64,000 nt of DNA from Pseudoduganella ginsengisoli (GCF_009720865.1 NZ_WNLA01000016.1:1-64000), one strand, 5' to 3'. Numbered from the stretch's first letter, positions 33,301-42,406 are shown. The notes: generated by a model not told the origin, from the sequence alone. Program-made: numbers and translations.

Positions 33301-34182
33301 GTGGATATTCATTCCGATGACTTGAAGACGTTTGTCGCCGTCATTGACAGCGGTTCACTGAGCGCCGCTGCAGCGCATCTGGCGCAAACCACGTCCGGTG
33401 TCAGCCGCGCGCTGGCCCGGCTGGAAGAAAAGCTGGGCGCCACACTGTTGACGCGTACGACGCGGCGCATGGATTTGACGGAAGAAGGGCAACTGTTGCT
33501 GGAGCATGCGCGCACCATCCTGGCGGGCATGGCAGCGGCGGAAGAAACCATCCGCATGCGGCGCCAGCAGCCGGCCGGGCGCTTGTGCGTCGATGCCGCG
33601 TCGCCGTTCATGCTGCACTGTGTGGTGCCGCACGTGGCGGAATTCCGCGCGCTGTATCCCGGCATCCGGCTGGAGCTGACCAGCAATGACCAGATTGCCG
33701 ACTTGATTGAACACCGCACGGATATTGCAATACGCATCGGCGCCCTGGCGGATTCCACGCTGCATGCGCGGCCATTGACGGCCAGCCCGCTGCATATTCT
33801 CGCCAGTCCCGCTTACCTGGCACGGCACGGAACCCCCGGCACGCCGGAAGCATTGGCGCAGCATAGCCTGCTAGGGTTTGCCCAATATGAGGCGGGCAAC
33901 CTGTGGCCGTTGCGCCATGCGGGTGGCAATGCACTGCCCATTACACCGGCGCTGTCCGCATCGAGCGGCGAGACCTTGCGCCAGCTCGCGCTGGCGGGGC
34001 AGGGCATTGTGTGCCTGGCCGATTTCATGACGCGCGCCGATATCGCTACCGGCCGCCTGGTGACGCTACTGGAACATTGTTCGACGGGCTACCGCCAGCA
34101 AATCCACGCAGTCTATTACCGCAATACGCAGCTGGCGCGCCGCATTTCGTGCTTCCTCGAGTTCTTGCAGCACAAGCTGTAA
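33301..34182 (+). CDS. LysR-family transcriptional regulator
   Basis: A 293-residue LysR regulator. Winged HTH at residues 4-62 (DDLKTFVAVIDSGSLSAAAA ... TSGVSRALARLEEKLG), linker helix to about 88, and a substrate-binding domain at 90-290 (GRLCVDAASPFMLHCVVPHV). It resembles the CrgA/AaeR-like group. GTG 33301 gives the usual start (V/M DIHSDDLKTF) after CAGG; a TTG 24 bp upstream is possible. It reads away from the PEP-CTERM gene, so its target could be that gene, but nothing proves it. Confidence 0.92.
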   Translation: MDIHSDDLKTFVAVIDSGSLSAAAAHLAQTTSGVSRALARLEEKLGATLLTRTTRRMDLTEEGQLLLEHARTILAGMAAAEETIRMRRQQPAGRLCVDAASPFMLHCVVPHVAEFRALYPGIRLELTSNDQIADLIEHRTDIAIRIGALADSTLHARPLTASPLHILASPAYLARHGTPGTPEALAQHSLLGFAQYEAGNLWPLRHAGGNALPITPALSASSGETLRQLALAGQGIVCLADFMTRADIATGRLVTLLEHCSTGYRQQIHAVYYRNTQLARRISCFLEFLQHKL

Positions 34183-34469
34183 GAGTCCATCCGCGCTACG
34201 ACAAGATCCAGTCCTACACCATTTTTTACGTTTTTGCAGCAACCGCCGCGTACAGTGTGCGTCACCGTACGGTCCCACCTTTGCCCCGGCAATACACTGA
34301 TCCTGCGTGGTTGATGAATGGCGCAGCGGTCAATAAACAGCATGCGCAGCGCCGTCTCCAACCCGCAGGCTTGCCGGCCGCCTCGAGGACCGGCACCAAT
34401 TCCAACGTAGCAGGCAGGTGAGGCGCCCAGCGCCGGCCAGCCAGGTTTCGATAAAAAACGGAGGCTATC

Positions 34470-34628
34470 ATGGCACAGACTAACCACCCATCGAAGTACG
34501 TCGTACGAGAGTATCTGGAACGCCGTTCGCAGGAAGTCAAACCACCGCCCACTCCGGAAGAAATCCGCCGCCAGCTGGGCTGGGGCTTGATGATGTTCGA
34601 TCAAAAAATGAATGGTGGCCGCTCCTGA
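34470..34628 (+). CDS. Small cytoplasmic protein, 52 aa, unknown function
   Basis: CGGAGG lies six bases before ATG 34470, and a strong terminator follows 27 bp after the stop, so this is very likely a real monocistronic gene despite its size. The peptide begins MAQTNHPSKYVVREYLERR, then QEVKPPPTPEEIRRQLGWG and LMMFDQKMNGGRS. It is basic, helix-prone in the N-terminal half, with a Pro-rich hinge. I recall similar unnamed small proteins in Oxalobacteraceae but cannot name a family. Confidence 0.75.
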   Translation: MAQTNHPSKYVVREYLERRSQEVKPPPTPEEIRRQLGWGLMMFDQKMNGGRS

Positions 34629-34654
34629 AAGCCACTTGTTCCATCCCGCCCTCC

Positions 34655-34683
34655 AGGGCCCGCGCTGAGTCAGCTCGGGCCCT
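34655..34683 (+). terminator. Terminator of the 52-aa gene
   Basis: AGGGCCCG and CGGGCCCT enclose an inner GCTGA-GTCAGC palindrome, followed by TCGTATTTCT. The next 150 bp hold imperfect repeats of CGCCATTCACCG and presumably the promoter of the operon that follows. Confidence 0.75.
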
Positions 34684-34841
34684 TCGTATTTCTGGCGCCT
34701 GCCGCCTGCGCCATTCCGCCGTTCGCTGAAAACTTCGCCATTCACCGGTTGCCATCCGCCATTCACCGATTCCCTGTTTCGCCGCACTAAGGCAGCCGGT
34801 ATGGTTACGTCCATACCGAACACTCACTGACGGAGATGAAC

Positions 34842-35201
34842 ATGAACGACGAGGCAGCGACGCAAAACTGGCGCAAGCAAATGATCTGGGGCCTGATGAT
34901 TATCGCGATGGGCGTGGCCTTCCTGCTCGATCGCACGGGCCAGTTTGACTTCGGCCACCTGTGGCACTACTGGCCGCTGCTTGTCGTTATCGCAGGCGTG
35001 TCGGACCTGGTGCCCCCGACCACGGCGAAGCTGGTGTTGAACGGCTTGTCGACCATCACGTTTGGCGCATGGTTTTACGTATCGGTCGAACACCTGTGGG
35101 GCATGGGCTTCCACAACAGCTGGCCTATCCTCATTATCATGTGGGGCGTGAAAGTGGCGCTGAAGCCGGTACTGGAAAAATACATGGGTAACAAGGAGTA
35201 A
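34842..35201 (+). CDS. LiaF-type transmembrane-domain protein (DUF5668-like)
   Basis: A 119-residue membrane protein with helices at about residues 15-33, 41-58, 63-82 and 92-108. Repeated motifs WGLMIIAMGVAFLLDR and LWHYWPLLVVIAG are those of the LiaF N-terminal region, in which a GxxxLxxxxG helix is followed by xWPLxxIxxG. ATG 34842 lies six bases after CGGAG; ATG 34836 abuts that site. It is the first gene of a tight five-gene operon (gaps 3, 12, 1 and -14 bp). Confidence 0.75.
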   Translation: MNDEAATQNWRKQMIWGLMIIAMGVAFLLDRTGQFDFGHLWHYWPLLVVIAGVSDLVPPTTAKLVLNGLSTITFGAWFYVSVEHLWGMGFHNSWPILIIMWGVKVALKPVLEKYMGNKE

Positions 35202-35204
35202 GGC

Positions 35205-35975
35205 ATGCGCAACCTATATCGCAGCGAAAGGCGGGAACAGCGCCGCCAGGACAGGTTGCAGCGCAGGCTTGAACGCAGGCGCAACGGCGGCAGCGCCGCA
35301 GGGCAATTGGTGGTCGGGTTGGGCGTGATTGCCATCGGCATGCTGTTCTTGCTCGATAACCTGGGCATCATTGAATTTGAATATGCGTTCCAGCTGTGGC
35401 CGGTGATCTTTGTGCTGGCCGGCGCGCTGAAGGTCCAGCAAGCGACCAGCAACAGCGGCAGGGTGGCGGGCGGCATATTGATCGCGGTGGGCGCTCTGCT
35501 GCTGTTAAAAGGAATGGGCTTCATCGATATCAGTTGGCGGACGCTGGCGCCGGTACTGATGATTGCGGCAGGCTTGCTGGTCGTGTTCAAGTCGACCCGT
35601 GCGCGCAACGATACCGTCAGCAGCCTGCTGGACAAGGATGCCGGCCAGGACAGCGTGGTGCGCCTGACGGCGCTGATGGGTGGCATCGAGCGCCGTATCA
35701 ATACGCAGGATTTCCGTGGCGGTGAAATCACGGCCATCATGGGCGGCTGCGAGCTGGACTTGCGCCAGGCTTCAATACAGGGACAAGCCGTGCTCAATGT
35801 GTTTGCCATGTGGGGCGGCATTGAAATCAAGGTGCCGGATGACTGGACGGTCAGCCTGGAAGGCACGCCGCTGCTGGGCGCCTTCAGTGAAAAGACCATT
35901 GCGCCGCGCGACAATGCCAAGCGGCTGATCATCCGCGGCGTGGCGCTGATGGGGGGCTGCGATGTCCGCAACTGA
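35205..35975 (+). CDS. LiaF-like membrane protein with C-terminal cell-wall-response domain
   Basis: A 256-residue protein: very basic N-terminus (residues 3-28, Arg-rich), four membrane helices at about 33-130 with FQLWPVIFVLAGALK, then a beta-helical C-terminal domain (145-256) with repeated MGGIERR, MGGCELDLRQA, WGGIEIKVP and MGGCDVRN strands, as in LiaF/DUF2154 proteins. In Firmicutes LiaF inhibits the LiaRS envelope-stress system. Here it directly precedes a LytS-type kinase, so it probably tunes that kinase. Confidence 0.8.
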   Translation: MRNLYRSERREQRRQDRLQRRLERRRNGGSAAGQLVVGLGVIAIGMLFLLDNLGIIEFEYAFQLWPVIFVLAGALKVQQATSNSGRVAGGILIAVGALLLLKGMGFIDISWRTLAPVLMIAAGLLVVFKSTRARNDTVSSLLDKDAGQDSVVRLTALMGGIERRINTQDFRGGEITAIMGGCELDLRQASIQGQAVLNVFAMWGGIEIKVPDDWTVSLEGTPLLGAFSEKTIAPRDNAKRLIIRGVALMGGCDVRN

Positions 35976-35987
35976 GGCGCACGGCTG

Positions 35988-37070
35988 ATGCTGGCGCCAA
36001 CGGGTAACCGCCGCAGCGCCGTCCTGTACCTGCTGGCATGGCTGCTGCTGGGCGTGGCGCTGGGCGGCGCGATCGCGGCAGCCTTTGATGCGCGCTGGGT
36101 CAATGCGATGATCTTCGCCATCCCCGCCACCGTGCTATATGGGGTCGGCGCCGGCTTTTCAGCGTATTACCTGTGCCGCGCGTATCCCCTGGCCGAGCGC
36201 AGCCTGGCAGGTGTCGTGACGGCGCTGGGCGCGTCGGCCGTGGTGTCGGCACTGTTGTGGAGCGCGCTGCTGGAAGGCTGGAACACGCTTGGGAGCGCGC
36301 TGAATGTGGCGTGGGCCGGCATCGATTACACGCCGTCATTGAAGGCGGTCCTGTTTGGGCTGGGCGTGCTGCTGTATGGGCTGCTGGCCGCCATCAATTA
36401 CCTGGCCACGGAATCGGAGCGGGCCAGCAGCGCCCTGCAGCGTGAATTGCAATCGCGGCTGGCTGCGCGGGAAGCGGAATTGCGCATGCTGCGCACGCAG
36501 ATCGACCCGCATTTCCTGTTCAACAGCCTCAATTCCATCAGTGCGCTGACGTCGCAAAACCCGAAAGGCGCGCGCGAAATGACGCTGCAGCTGGCGAGTT
36601 TTTTCCGCCTCAGCCTGGGCGTGGCGGAACATGCGGTGATCCCGCTGGCGCAGGAAATGCAGCTGATACGGCATTTCCTCGCCGTGGAAAAAGTGCGCTT
36701 TGGCGACCGCCTGCAACTGGAAGAAGCCATCGAGCCCGAAGCGGAAAGCTGCGCCGTGCCGCCGATGCTCATCCAGCCCCTCGTGGAAAACGCTGTCAAG
36801 CATGGTATCGCGGGATTGCCGGAAGGCGGGAAAATCCGTGTCGCGGCGCGCCGGGCTGGTTCACAATTGCGTATCGTGGTGGATAATGCGATGGATGCCG
36901 ACGGGCCCGCGCCGCGCCGCGAAGGCAACGGCATCGGCCTGGCCAACGTGCGCCAGCGCCTGGCCGGCAGCTATGGTTCGGAAGCGGCCGTGCACTGGGG
37001 CGCGCGCGATGGCGTATTTGTGGTGGAAATGACGTTGCCTGCACAGACAGGCGAAGAAAGCAGGAAGTGA
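35988..37070 (+). CDS. LytS/YehU-type sensor histidine kinase
   Basis: A 360-residue kinase with four N-terminal membrane helices (about residues 12-135) but no recognised extracellular sensor domain. The cytosolic part has the His_kinase signature DPHFLFNSLNSISALTS (His near residue 176) and an HATPase domain (LIQPLVENAVKHGIAG, GNGIGLANVRQRL). It pairs with the LytTR regulator one base downstream, and follows two LiaF-like genes. Confidence 0.92.
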   Translation: MLAPTGNRRSAVLYLLAWLLLGVALGGAIAAAFDARWVNAMIFAIPATVLYGVGAGFSAYYLCRAYPLAERSLAGVVTALGASAVVSALLWSALLEGWNTLGSALNVAWAGIDYTPSLKAVLFGLGVLLYGLLAAINYLATESERASSALQRELQSRLAAREAELRMLRTQIDPHFLFNSLNSISALTSQNPKGAREMTLQLASFFRLSLGVAEHAVIPLAQEMQLIRHFLAVEKVRFGDRLQLEEAIEPEAESCAVPPMLIQPLVENAVKHGIAGLPEGGKIRVAARRAGSQLRIVVDNAMDADGPAPRREGNGIGLANVRQRLAGSYGSEAAVHWGARDGVFVVEMTLPAQTGEESRK

Positions 37071-37071
37071 C

Positions 37072-37833
37072 ATGCGCATCATTATCGTAGACGACGAAAT
37101 GCTGGCCCGCAGCGTCGTCCGGGAATACCTGGAGCCGCATCCGGACGTGGAAGTGGTGGCGGAATGCGCCAACGGTTTCGAAGCCGTGAAAGCCATTACG
37201 GAACTGGGCCCGGACCTGGCCATCCTCGACATCCAGATGCCCAAGCTCGATGGCTTTGAAGTGGCCGAACTGGTGGCAGGCAAATGCCGCATCATGTTTG
37301 CCACCGCATTTGACCAATATGCGATCAAGGCGTTTGAATACCGCGCGCTGGATTATTTGCTGAAGCCTTTCAGCCAGGAGCGGTTTGACCAGGCCATCAG
37401 CCACGTGCGCGCCACGCTGGGGCAGGGCGACGCTGCGAAGGCGCAGCAAGAGGCGACACAAGACGTGGTGCGCGAAGCCGCCCGCGATGCGGCGGCGCGC
37501 GGCAAGCCGCTGGGGCGGGTCGTGATCCGCGATGGCGCCAAGGTGCATGTGATTGCCAGTGAAAAAATCGATTACATTGAAGCGCAGGACGATTACGTGC
37601 AAATCCATACGGAAGGCAAGTCGTACCTGAAAAACCAGCGCCTGTCGGACCTCGAAGGGCAGCTCGATGCCGATAAATTCCTGCGCATCCACCGTTCCTA
37701 TCTGCTGAACCTGGAATGCCTGGCGCGTATCGAACAGGCGGGCAAGGACAGCCATGTGGCAGTATTGAAGGATGGCGGCAAATTGCCGATCAGCCGTAGC
37801 GGTTATCAAAAGGTGCGCAGTGTCATTCAGTAA
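37072..37833 (+). CDS. LytTR-family response regulator
   Basis: A 253-residue AlgR/LytR-type regulator: receiver at residues 1-120 (IIVDDEMLARSVV; acceptor Asp53 in LAILDIQMPK; Lys in YLLKPFSQ), an Ala/Arg-rich linker, and a LytTR DNA-binding domain at about 150-250 (IDYIEAQDDYVQIHTEGKSY, RIHRSYLLNL). LytTR proteins bind direct repeats with a short core. The end overlaps the next gene by 14 bp. Confidence 0.94.
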   Translation: MRIIIVDDEMLARSVVREYLEPHPDVEVVAECANGFEAVKAITELGPDLAILDIQMPKLDGFEVAELVAGKCRIMFATAFDQYAIKAFEYRALDYLLKPFSQERFDQAISHVRATLGQGDAAKAQQEATQDVVREAARDAAARGKPLGRVVIRDGAKVHVIASEKIDYIEAQDDYVQIHTEGKSYLKNQRLSDLEGQLDADKFLRIHRSYLLNLECLARIEQAGKDSHVAVLKDGGKLPISRSGYQKVRSVIQ

Positions 37834-38467
37834 AACGATAAACAACAGGTTGTGGTGGATGCTGGCGGCTGCCACTGTCGCCACTGTTGCCACTGTCGCC
37901 GTTGCGGCCGAGCCGGAAACGCGCTCGCCCAATGAAGGCGAAATGCAATCGTTTGCCGCGTATTACCAGGCGCCGCCTGGCGCCGTGGCGCGCCCTGCAT
38001 TTGACATCCGGCGCGGCGGCGCCGTGCATGGGTGGTCCGTCGCAGCGTGGACGGAAGACAAGCCGCAGCGGGCCGCGTGGTCGCTGTGCCTGGCGCAGCG
38101 CCATGGCCATGCATACGATGGCAAGGCGTGGCATGCGACGGGCGTGTCGCGGCGCTATGTGTGGCTGGACCGGGCCAGCGATTGCGGCGTGTCGCCGCAG
38201 CGCGTGCTGCTCGGGCATGACATGGCGGACCGCGATATAGTCACACTGCTGGAAGGGCAGGCTGCGGTGCTGCAAGGGGCCCGGCTGCTGTTTGCCGGGA
38301 ATACGCAGTGCGCGCCGATGCGTGCGCTGCCATTCAAGCTGGTGGGGCTGGGGTTGGACAAGGATGGGATGGTGGTCATGACGTACCGCAGCGACCGCGA
38401 ATCGGATGCACAGGTGACTGTGCGCAAGCGGGGGCGGGAACTGACTGCGTGGAACGTCAAGTGCTGA
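37820..38467 (+). CDS. Secreted protein of unknown function, last gene of the LiaF-LytSR operon
   Basis: A 215-residue exported protein. GTG 37820 lies seven bases after AAAGG and gives a signal peptide (SFSKTINNRLWWMLAAATV...VAVAAEP). An in-frame ATG at 37772 would overlap lytTR by 62 bp. The signal segment contains a tandem Ala-Thr-Val repeat at DNA level (37871-37899). The mature part has three or four Cys (SLCLAQRH, ASDCGVS, NTQCAPM, NVKC), probably two disulphides. No family recognised. Its 3' end overlaps the convergent helicase gene by 11 bp. Confidence 0.7.
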   Translation: MSFSKTINNRLWWMLAAATVATVATVAVAAEPETRSPNEGEMQSFAAYYQAPPGAVARPAFDIRRGGAVHGWSVAAWTEDKPQRAAWSLCLAQRHGHAYDGKAWHATGVSRRYVWLDRASDCGVSPQRVLLGHDMADRDIVTLLEGQAAVLQGARLLFAGNTQCAPMRALPFKLVGLGLDKDGMVVMTYRSDRESDAQVTVRKRGRELTAWNVKC

Positions 38468-40766
38468 CGTCCACGTGCCACCACGAAGGCAACAGCGCCC
38501 GCACTTCCGGCCGCGCAAAGCGGTCATCGATCAGATACACGGTTCCCTTGTCCGTCTCGGTACGGATCACGCGCCCCGCAGCCTGCACCACCTTTTGCAT
38601 GCCCGGGTATAAATACGTGTAATCGTACCCGGCGCCAAAGATGGTTTCCATGCGCCGGCGGATTTGTTCATTGACGGGATTGAGTTGCGGCAGCCCCAGG
38701 GTGGCAATGAATGCGCCGATCAGCCGCGCGCCCGGCAAATCCACCCCTTCGCCAAACGCGCCGCCCAGTACGGCAAAGCCTATGCCGCAGCCCTCTTCGG
38801 TAAAGCGCGCAATAAAGCCTTCGCGCGCTGCTTCATCCATGCGCCGCTCCTGCAGCCACACGGGAATGTCCGGATAGCGTTCCGCAAAGGCGCGCGCCGC
38901 CTTGTCCATGTAATCAAAGCTGCTGAAGAAGGCCAGGTAATTGCCGGGCTGGCGCGCATATTGTTCGCCCATCAGCTGGCCTATGGGCGCCAGCGAACGG
39001 TCGCGGTGCTGGTAGCGCGTGGAAATGCGGCCAGCGATGTGTACGGCCAACTGGTCGGCCATGAACGGCGATTCCACATCGACCCATGCCGTTCCCGCCG
39101 GCATGCCCAGCATGTCGCAGTAATAATTCCACGGGCTGAGCGTGGCGGAAAACAGGGCGGTCGTGTGGGCTGCTTCGAAGCGGGATTGTAAAAACGGGGC
39201 AGGGACGATGTTGCGCAGGCACAGGATGGAATTGGCGCGCGTGCCGGAACCGTCCAGCGCGACGTCGAACAGCGAGTGATCGCCATGGCTTTCCGCCAGC
39301 CGCATGAAGGCCATCGCATCAAAATAGAAATGCTGTAAATCGTTATCCACGTGCGCCGGGTGTTCCGCATAAAACTCGCCGATCGCCGTGATGGCGGTTT
39401 GCAGCGCGCCCGTCAGCTTTTCCGGCAAATCCTGGTAGACCTGGTAGGCCGGTTCGGCGCACGCTTGCTGTTCCTTTTCCAGCGCGTTCCACTGCCTGTG
39501 CACGCGGTCCAGCACTTTCTTCAGCAATTCCGGTGCGGTCTTGCGCAGCATGCGCAGTTGCGCGTGTTCCAGCTCCGCGGAATACATCTTGCGCGTGCGC
39601 GACACCATGTTGTGCGCCTCGTCCACCAGCACGCTGGCTTTCCAGCTGTTTTGCACGGTCAGGCTGTACAGCATGGCGCTGATGTCGAAGTAATAGTTGT
39701 AGTCGCCCACGATGACGTCGGCCCAGCGCGCCAGTTCGCTGGCCAGGTAATATGGGCACACGTCATGCGCCAGCGCGGTCGCGCGGACAGCGTCGCGGTC
39801 CAGCATGGACACTTGCAGCGCCGCCGCGCGCGCTGCCGGCAGGCGGTCATAAAAGCCTTGCGCCAGCGGGCACGATTCGCCGTGGCACGCTTTATCCGGA
39901 TGCTCGCACGCCTTGTCGCGCGCCACCAGTTCCAGCGTGCGCAGCGGAATAATTGGAATGTTTTTCGCCGGCGCCGTGCGCTCCACGCCCGTCAGCGTGG
40001 CGGCCGCATCGAGCGCCATGGCGCGGCCCGACGTTTTCGCGGCCAGGAAGAAAATCTTGTCGAGGCCATGTTCGGCCGTGGCTTTCAACAGGGGGAACAG
40101 GCTGCCCACGGTTTTGCCGATGCCAGTCGGCGCCTGCGCCAGCAAGCCGCAGCCACGCGTGCTGGCCTTATACATGGCTTCGGCCAGCTGGCGCTGGCCG
40201 GGACGGAAATCCTTGTGGGGAAAGCGCATGGCCCTCAGCGCCGCGTCGCGCGCCGTGCGGTGTGCGATTTCCTGTTCGGCCCACGCGATAAACGCGCGGC
40301 ACTGCTGTTCGTAAAATGCCTGCAGCTCGCCTGCCTGCGCCTGTTCCGTGACCAGCGTTTCCTTTTGGCTGCCGATATCGAAATATACGAGCGCCAGCCG
40401 CACGTGCGGCAAGCCCCGCGCCGTGCACAGCAAGTGCCCATACACTTTCAACTGTGCCCAGTGCAGCGCCCTGTGGTTGGCAGGCATGCGGGCCAGGTCG
40501 CCCCGGTACGTTTTGACTTCTTCCAGCTGGTTCGCGGCCGGGTCGTAGCCATCGGCGCGGCCCCGCACGCGCAGCGGGCCGTACTCGCCCGACAGGCTGA
40601 CTTCCTTTTCATAGCCATCGCCACGGCGCGACGCCACCACGGCATGGCCGGCGATGCCTTCCTGCGCGGTCGGCGTGGGCGTGAAGCGCAAATCCAGGTC
40701 GCCGGTCTTGGCCGTGAATTCGCACAGCGCACGCACGGCGATCGTGTAGCCTTTTATGCCGCCCAT
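38457..40766 (-). CDS. DinG/XPD-like Fe-S helicase with N-terminal PD-(D/E)XK nuclease domain
   Basis: A 769-residue protein. The N-terminal 170 residues look like a Cas4/RecB-type nuclease (VRGRADGYDPA, then EEVKTYRG with the E-x-K pair). A superfamily 2 XPD-like helicase follows: Walker A QAPTGIGKTVGS (about 210), four Cys that can hold a 4Fe-4S cluster (CEHPDKACHGESC, VCPYY), DEAH box VLVDEAHNM (about 382), and motif VI QAAGRVIRTETDKG. It probably unwinds and trims DNA ends or crosslink-repair intermediates. Its ATG lies inside the end of the FAN1 gene (13-bp overlap), so the two are coupled. Confidence 0.88.
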   Translation of the reverse strand: MGGIKGYTIAVRALCEFTAKTGDLDLRFTPTPTAQEGIAGHAVVASRRGDGYEKEVSLSGEYGPLRVRGRADGYDPAANQLEEVKTYRGDLARMPANHRALHWAQLKVYGHLLCTARGLPHVRLALVYFDIGSQKETLVTEQAQAGELQAFYEQQCRAFIAWAEQEIAHRTARDAALRAMRFPHKDFRPGQRQLAEAMYKASTRGCGLLAQAPTGIGKTVGSLFPLLKATAEHGLDKIFFLAAKTSGRAMALDAAATLTGVERTAPAKNIPIIPLRTLELVARDKACEHPDKACHGESCPLAQGFYDRLPAARAAALQVSMLDRDAVRATALAHDVCPYYLASELARWADVIVGDYNYYFDISAMLYSLTVQNSWKASVLVDEAHNMVSRTRKMYSAELEHAQLRMLRKTAPELLKKVLDRVHRQWNALEKEQQACAEPAYQVYQDLPEKLTGALQTAITAIGEFYAEHPAHVDNDLQHFYFDAMAFMRLAESHGDHSLFDVALDGSGTRANSILCLRNIVPAPFLQSRFEAAHTTALFSATLSPWNYYCDMLGMPAGTAWVDVESPFMADQLAVHIAGRISTRYQHRDRSLAPIGQLMGEQYARQPGNYLAFFSSFDYMDKAARAFAERYPDIPVWLQERRMDEAAREGFIARFTEEGCGIGFAVLGGAFGEGVDLPGARLIGAFIATLGLPQLNPVNEQIRRRMETIFGAGYDYTYLYPGMQKVVQAAGRVIRTETDKGTVYLIDDRFARPEVRALLPSWWHVDVST

Positions 40767-42406
40767 TGCAAATAACAGACAGTGATCGGCATCGCGTGCT
40801 GCGCACAATACGCAATCCAGCGCAACTGGTTGTCTTGCAGGCGGTCGCCGGGACCTTTGACTTCAATCATGTGGTAGCGGCGTTCGTCCGGCCAGAACTG
40901 GATCAAGTCCGGGAAACCGCTGCGGTTGGACTGGATGTCGGCCAGGATGCGCTCGCACCACAGTTTCAAGTGGGGTGCGGGAATGCAGGCCAGCGCCAGT
41001 TCCAGCAACGTTTCATCCAGTGCGCCCCAATACACAAACGGCGACTGGATATTGAACTTGGCGGCAAAGTTGCGGCGGATGGTGTCCGCATAGCTGCCAT
41101 CGTCCAGCTGCGCCAGGCAAGCGGCAAATGGCGCGGCGCGGCGCGCGTGGAAGTCGGCCGCGTGCAAATCCGCCGGGCCATGGTGGAATGGGTGGAAAAA
41201 GGCGCCGGGAATCGGCGTGAAGATGGCGTCCCAGCACAGCAAGCCAAACAGGGAGTTGGCCAGCGCATTTTCCACGTAATACACGGGCGACGCCTCTGCC
41301 GACAAATGGTCGCGTACGACGCCTTCGACCCACCAGTCATCAGGCGGCATCGGCAACGCCAGGTCCAGCCTGACGACAGGCGCAGCGGGCGTTGCCGGCT
41401 GTTTCGGGTGGCCCAGCTTGCGGCGCAGCCTGGGCGCCATGCGCAGCAATTGCTGGCGTTCCGCATCGCTTTCCGGCGACGCCATGGCTTGTTCCAGCAA
41501 GGCATACGCGTCGGCTGGCGCTTCGCTTTTTTCCAGCACGCGGATGGCGCGGGCGCGGGCGCCGGGATACGGGCAATCGCGGTACAAGGCCAGCGCCCCC
41601 GGCCAGTCCTGCAGTTTTTCCTGCTGCTGCGCCATCTGGAATTGCAGGCGGTGGCGGCGGCTGGCCAGCCATTCATTGCCATCGTCGGGCGGCAAGTCGC
41701 GCAAGATATCCAGCGCCGGCTCGCCATGGGCAAAGCGCTCGCGGCATGCATGCAGGGCCAGGTAGGCGTCGATGTCGGCGCGCGTGCGGAAGCCGCGGGC
41801 CGAGGGCGGGAAGTCGACTTTTTCATACTGGTAGATGCCCAGGTCGGACAGCACGAATTCCGACCAGTCCTGGTGGAAATTGCCAAAGAAAACCAGCCGC
41901 AGGCGGTCGCACAGCGGCTGCATCAGCATGTGGTAGAGGGTGTCGGACGGCGCAATGCCGCCAGTCAACTCCGCCCAGCCGGACAGCGGCAATGCATCGG
42001 GGTAGCGTTCGCGCAGGGCTTCCAGCTGGTCGGCCTTGCGCGCGGTTTTGTCGGCGCCCTTGAACGCAAATAATTGCGCCAGTTCCGGCTTTTGCAGTAC
42101 GGCGAATACATCGTCCAGCGCCAGCGCTGCGCCGGCGGCTATCCAGCCCAGCTCCGTCAATGGCGCGGCAGCGGCAGTGGTATTGCCGATTTCCGGATAC
42201 ACGAGTTTGGATGCGCGGAACAGCACGCCTTTGCGCATGGCCATGCGCACGAACAGCGCGCGCGACGGCTGCGGCAGCGCGGCAAATTGCGCGACAAAGG
42301 AGCGCTCGGCGTCATCGAGCAAGTCGTCATAGCGGGCAGCAATCCACTGCAAGACTTGCTGGAAGTTATCCAGATAATAAAACGGGTTTTCCAGTACCTT
42401 GACCAT
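40754..42406 (-). CDS. FAN1-like VRR-NUC domain nuclease
   Basis: A 550-residue protein. The C-terminal VRR-NUC domain (about 500-545) carries FPDLIQFWPDERRYHMIEVK, with the PD...E-V-K active site, then GPGDRLQDNQLRW, very like FAN1. The N-terminal part has the SAP/helical region of bacterial FAN1 (LVRMAMRKGVLFRASKL-like) and a TPR-like middle. FAN1 is a 5'-flap endo/exonuclease of interstrand-crosslink repair. Genes for FAN1 and the following helicase overlap by 13 bp, which suggests joint work on crosslinked DNA. Confidence 0.88.
   Translation of the reverse strand: MVKVLENPFYYLDNFQQVLQWIAARYDDLLDDAERSFVAQFAALPQPSRALFVRMAMRKGVLFRASKLVYPEIGNTTAAAAPLTELGWIAAGAALALDDVFAVLQKPELAQLFAFKGADKTARKADQLEALRERYPDALPLSGWAELTGGIAPSDTLYHMLMQPLCDRLRLVFFGNFHQDWSEFVLSDLGIYQYEKVDFPPSARGFRTRADIDAYLALHACRERFAHGEPALDILRDLPPDDGNEWLASRRHRLQFQMAQQQEKLQDWPGALALYRDCPYPGARARAIRVLEKSEAPADAYALLEQAMASPESDAERQQLLRMAPRLRRKLGHPKQPATPAAPVVRLDLALPMPPDDWWVEGVVRDHLSAEASPVYYVENALANSLFGLLCWDAIFTPIPGAFFHPFHHGPADLHAADFHARRAAPFAACLAQLDDGSYADTIRRNFAAKFNIQSPFVYWGALDETLLELALACIPAPHLKLWCERILADIQSNRSGFPDLIQFWPDERRYHMIEVKGPGDRLQDNQLRWIAYCAQHAMPITVCYLQWAA

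Noticed and set aside
34690..34790. Repeats of CGCCATTCACCG before the LiaF-like operon
   Set aside because: Imperfect, only two to three partial copies, no clear period; more likely low-complexity drift than a functional array.
39351..40775. A 474-codon plus-strand frame across the helicase gene
   Set aside because: Shadow of the Fe-S helicase, whose motifs are all on the minus strand.
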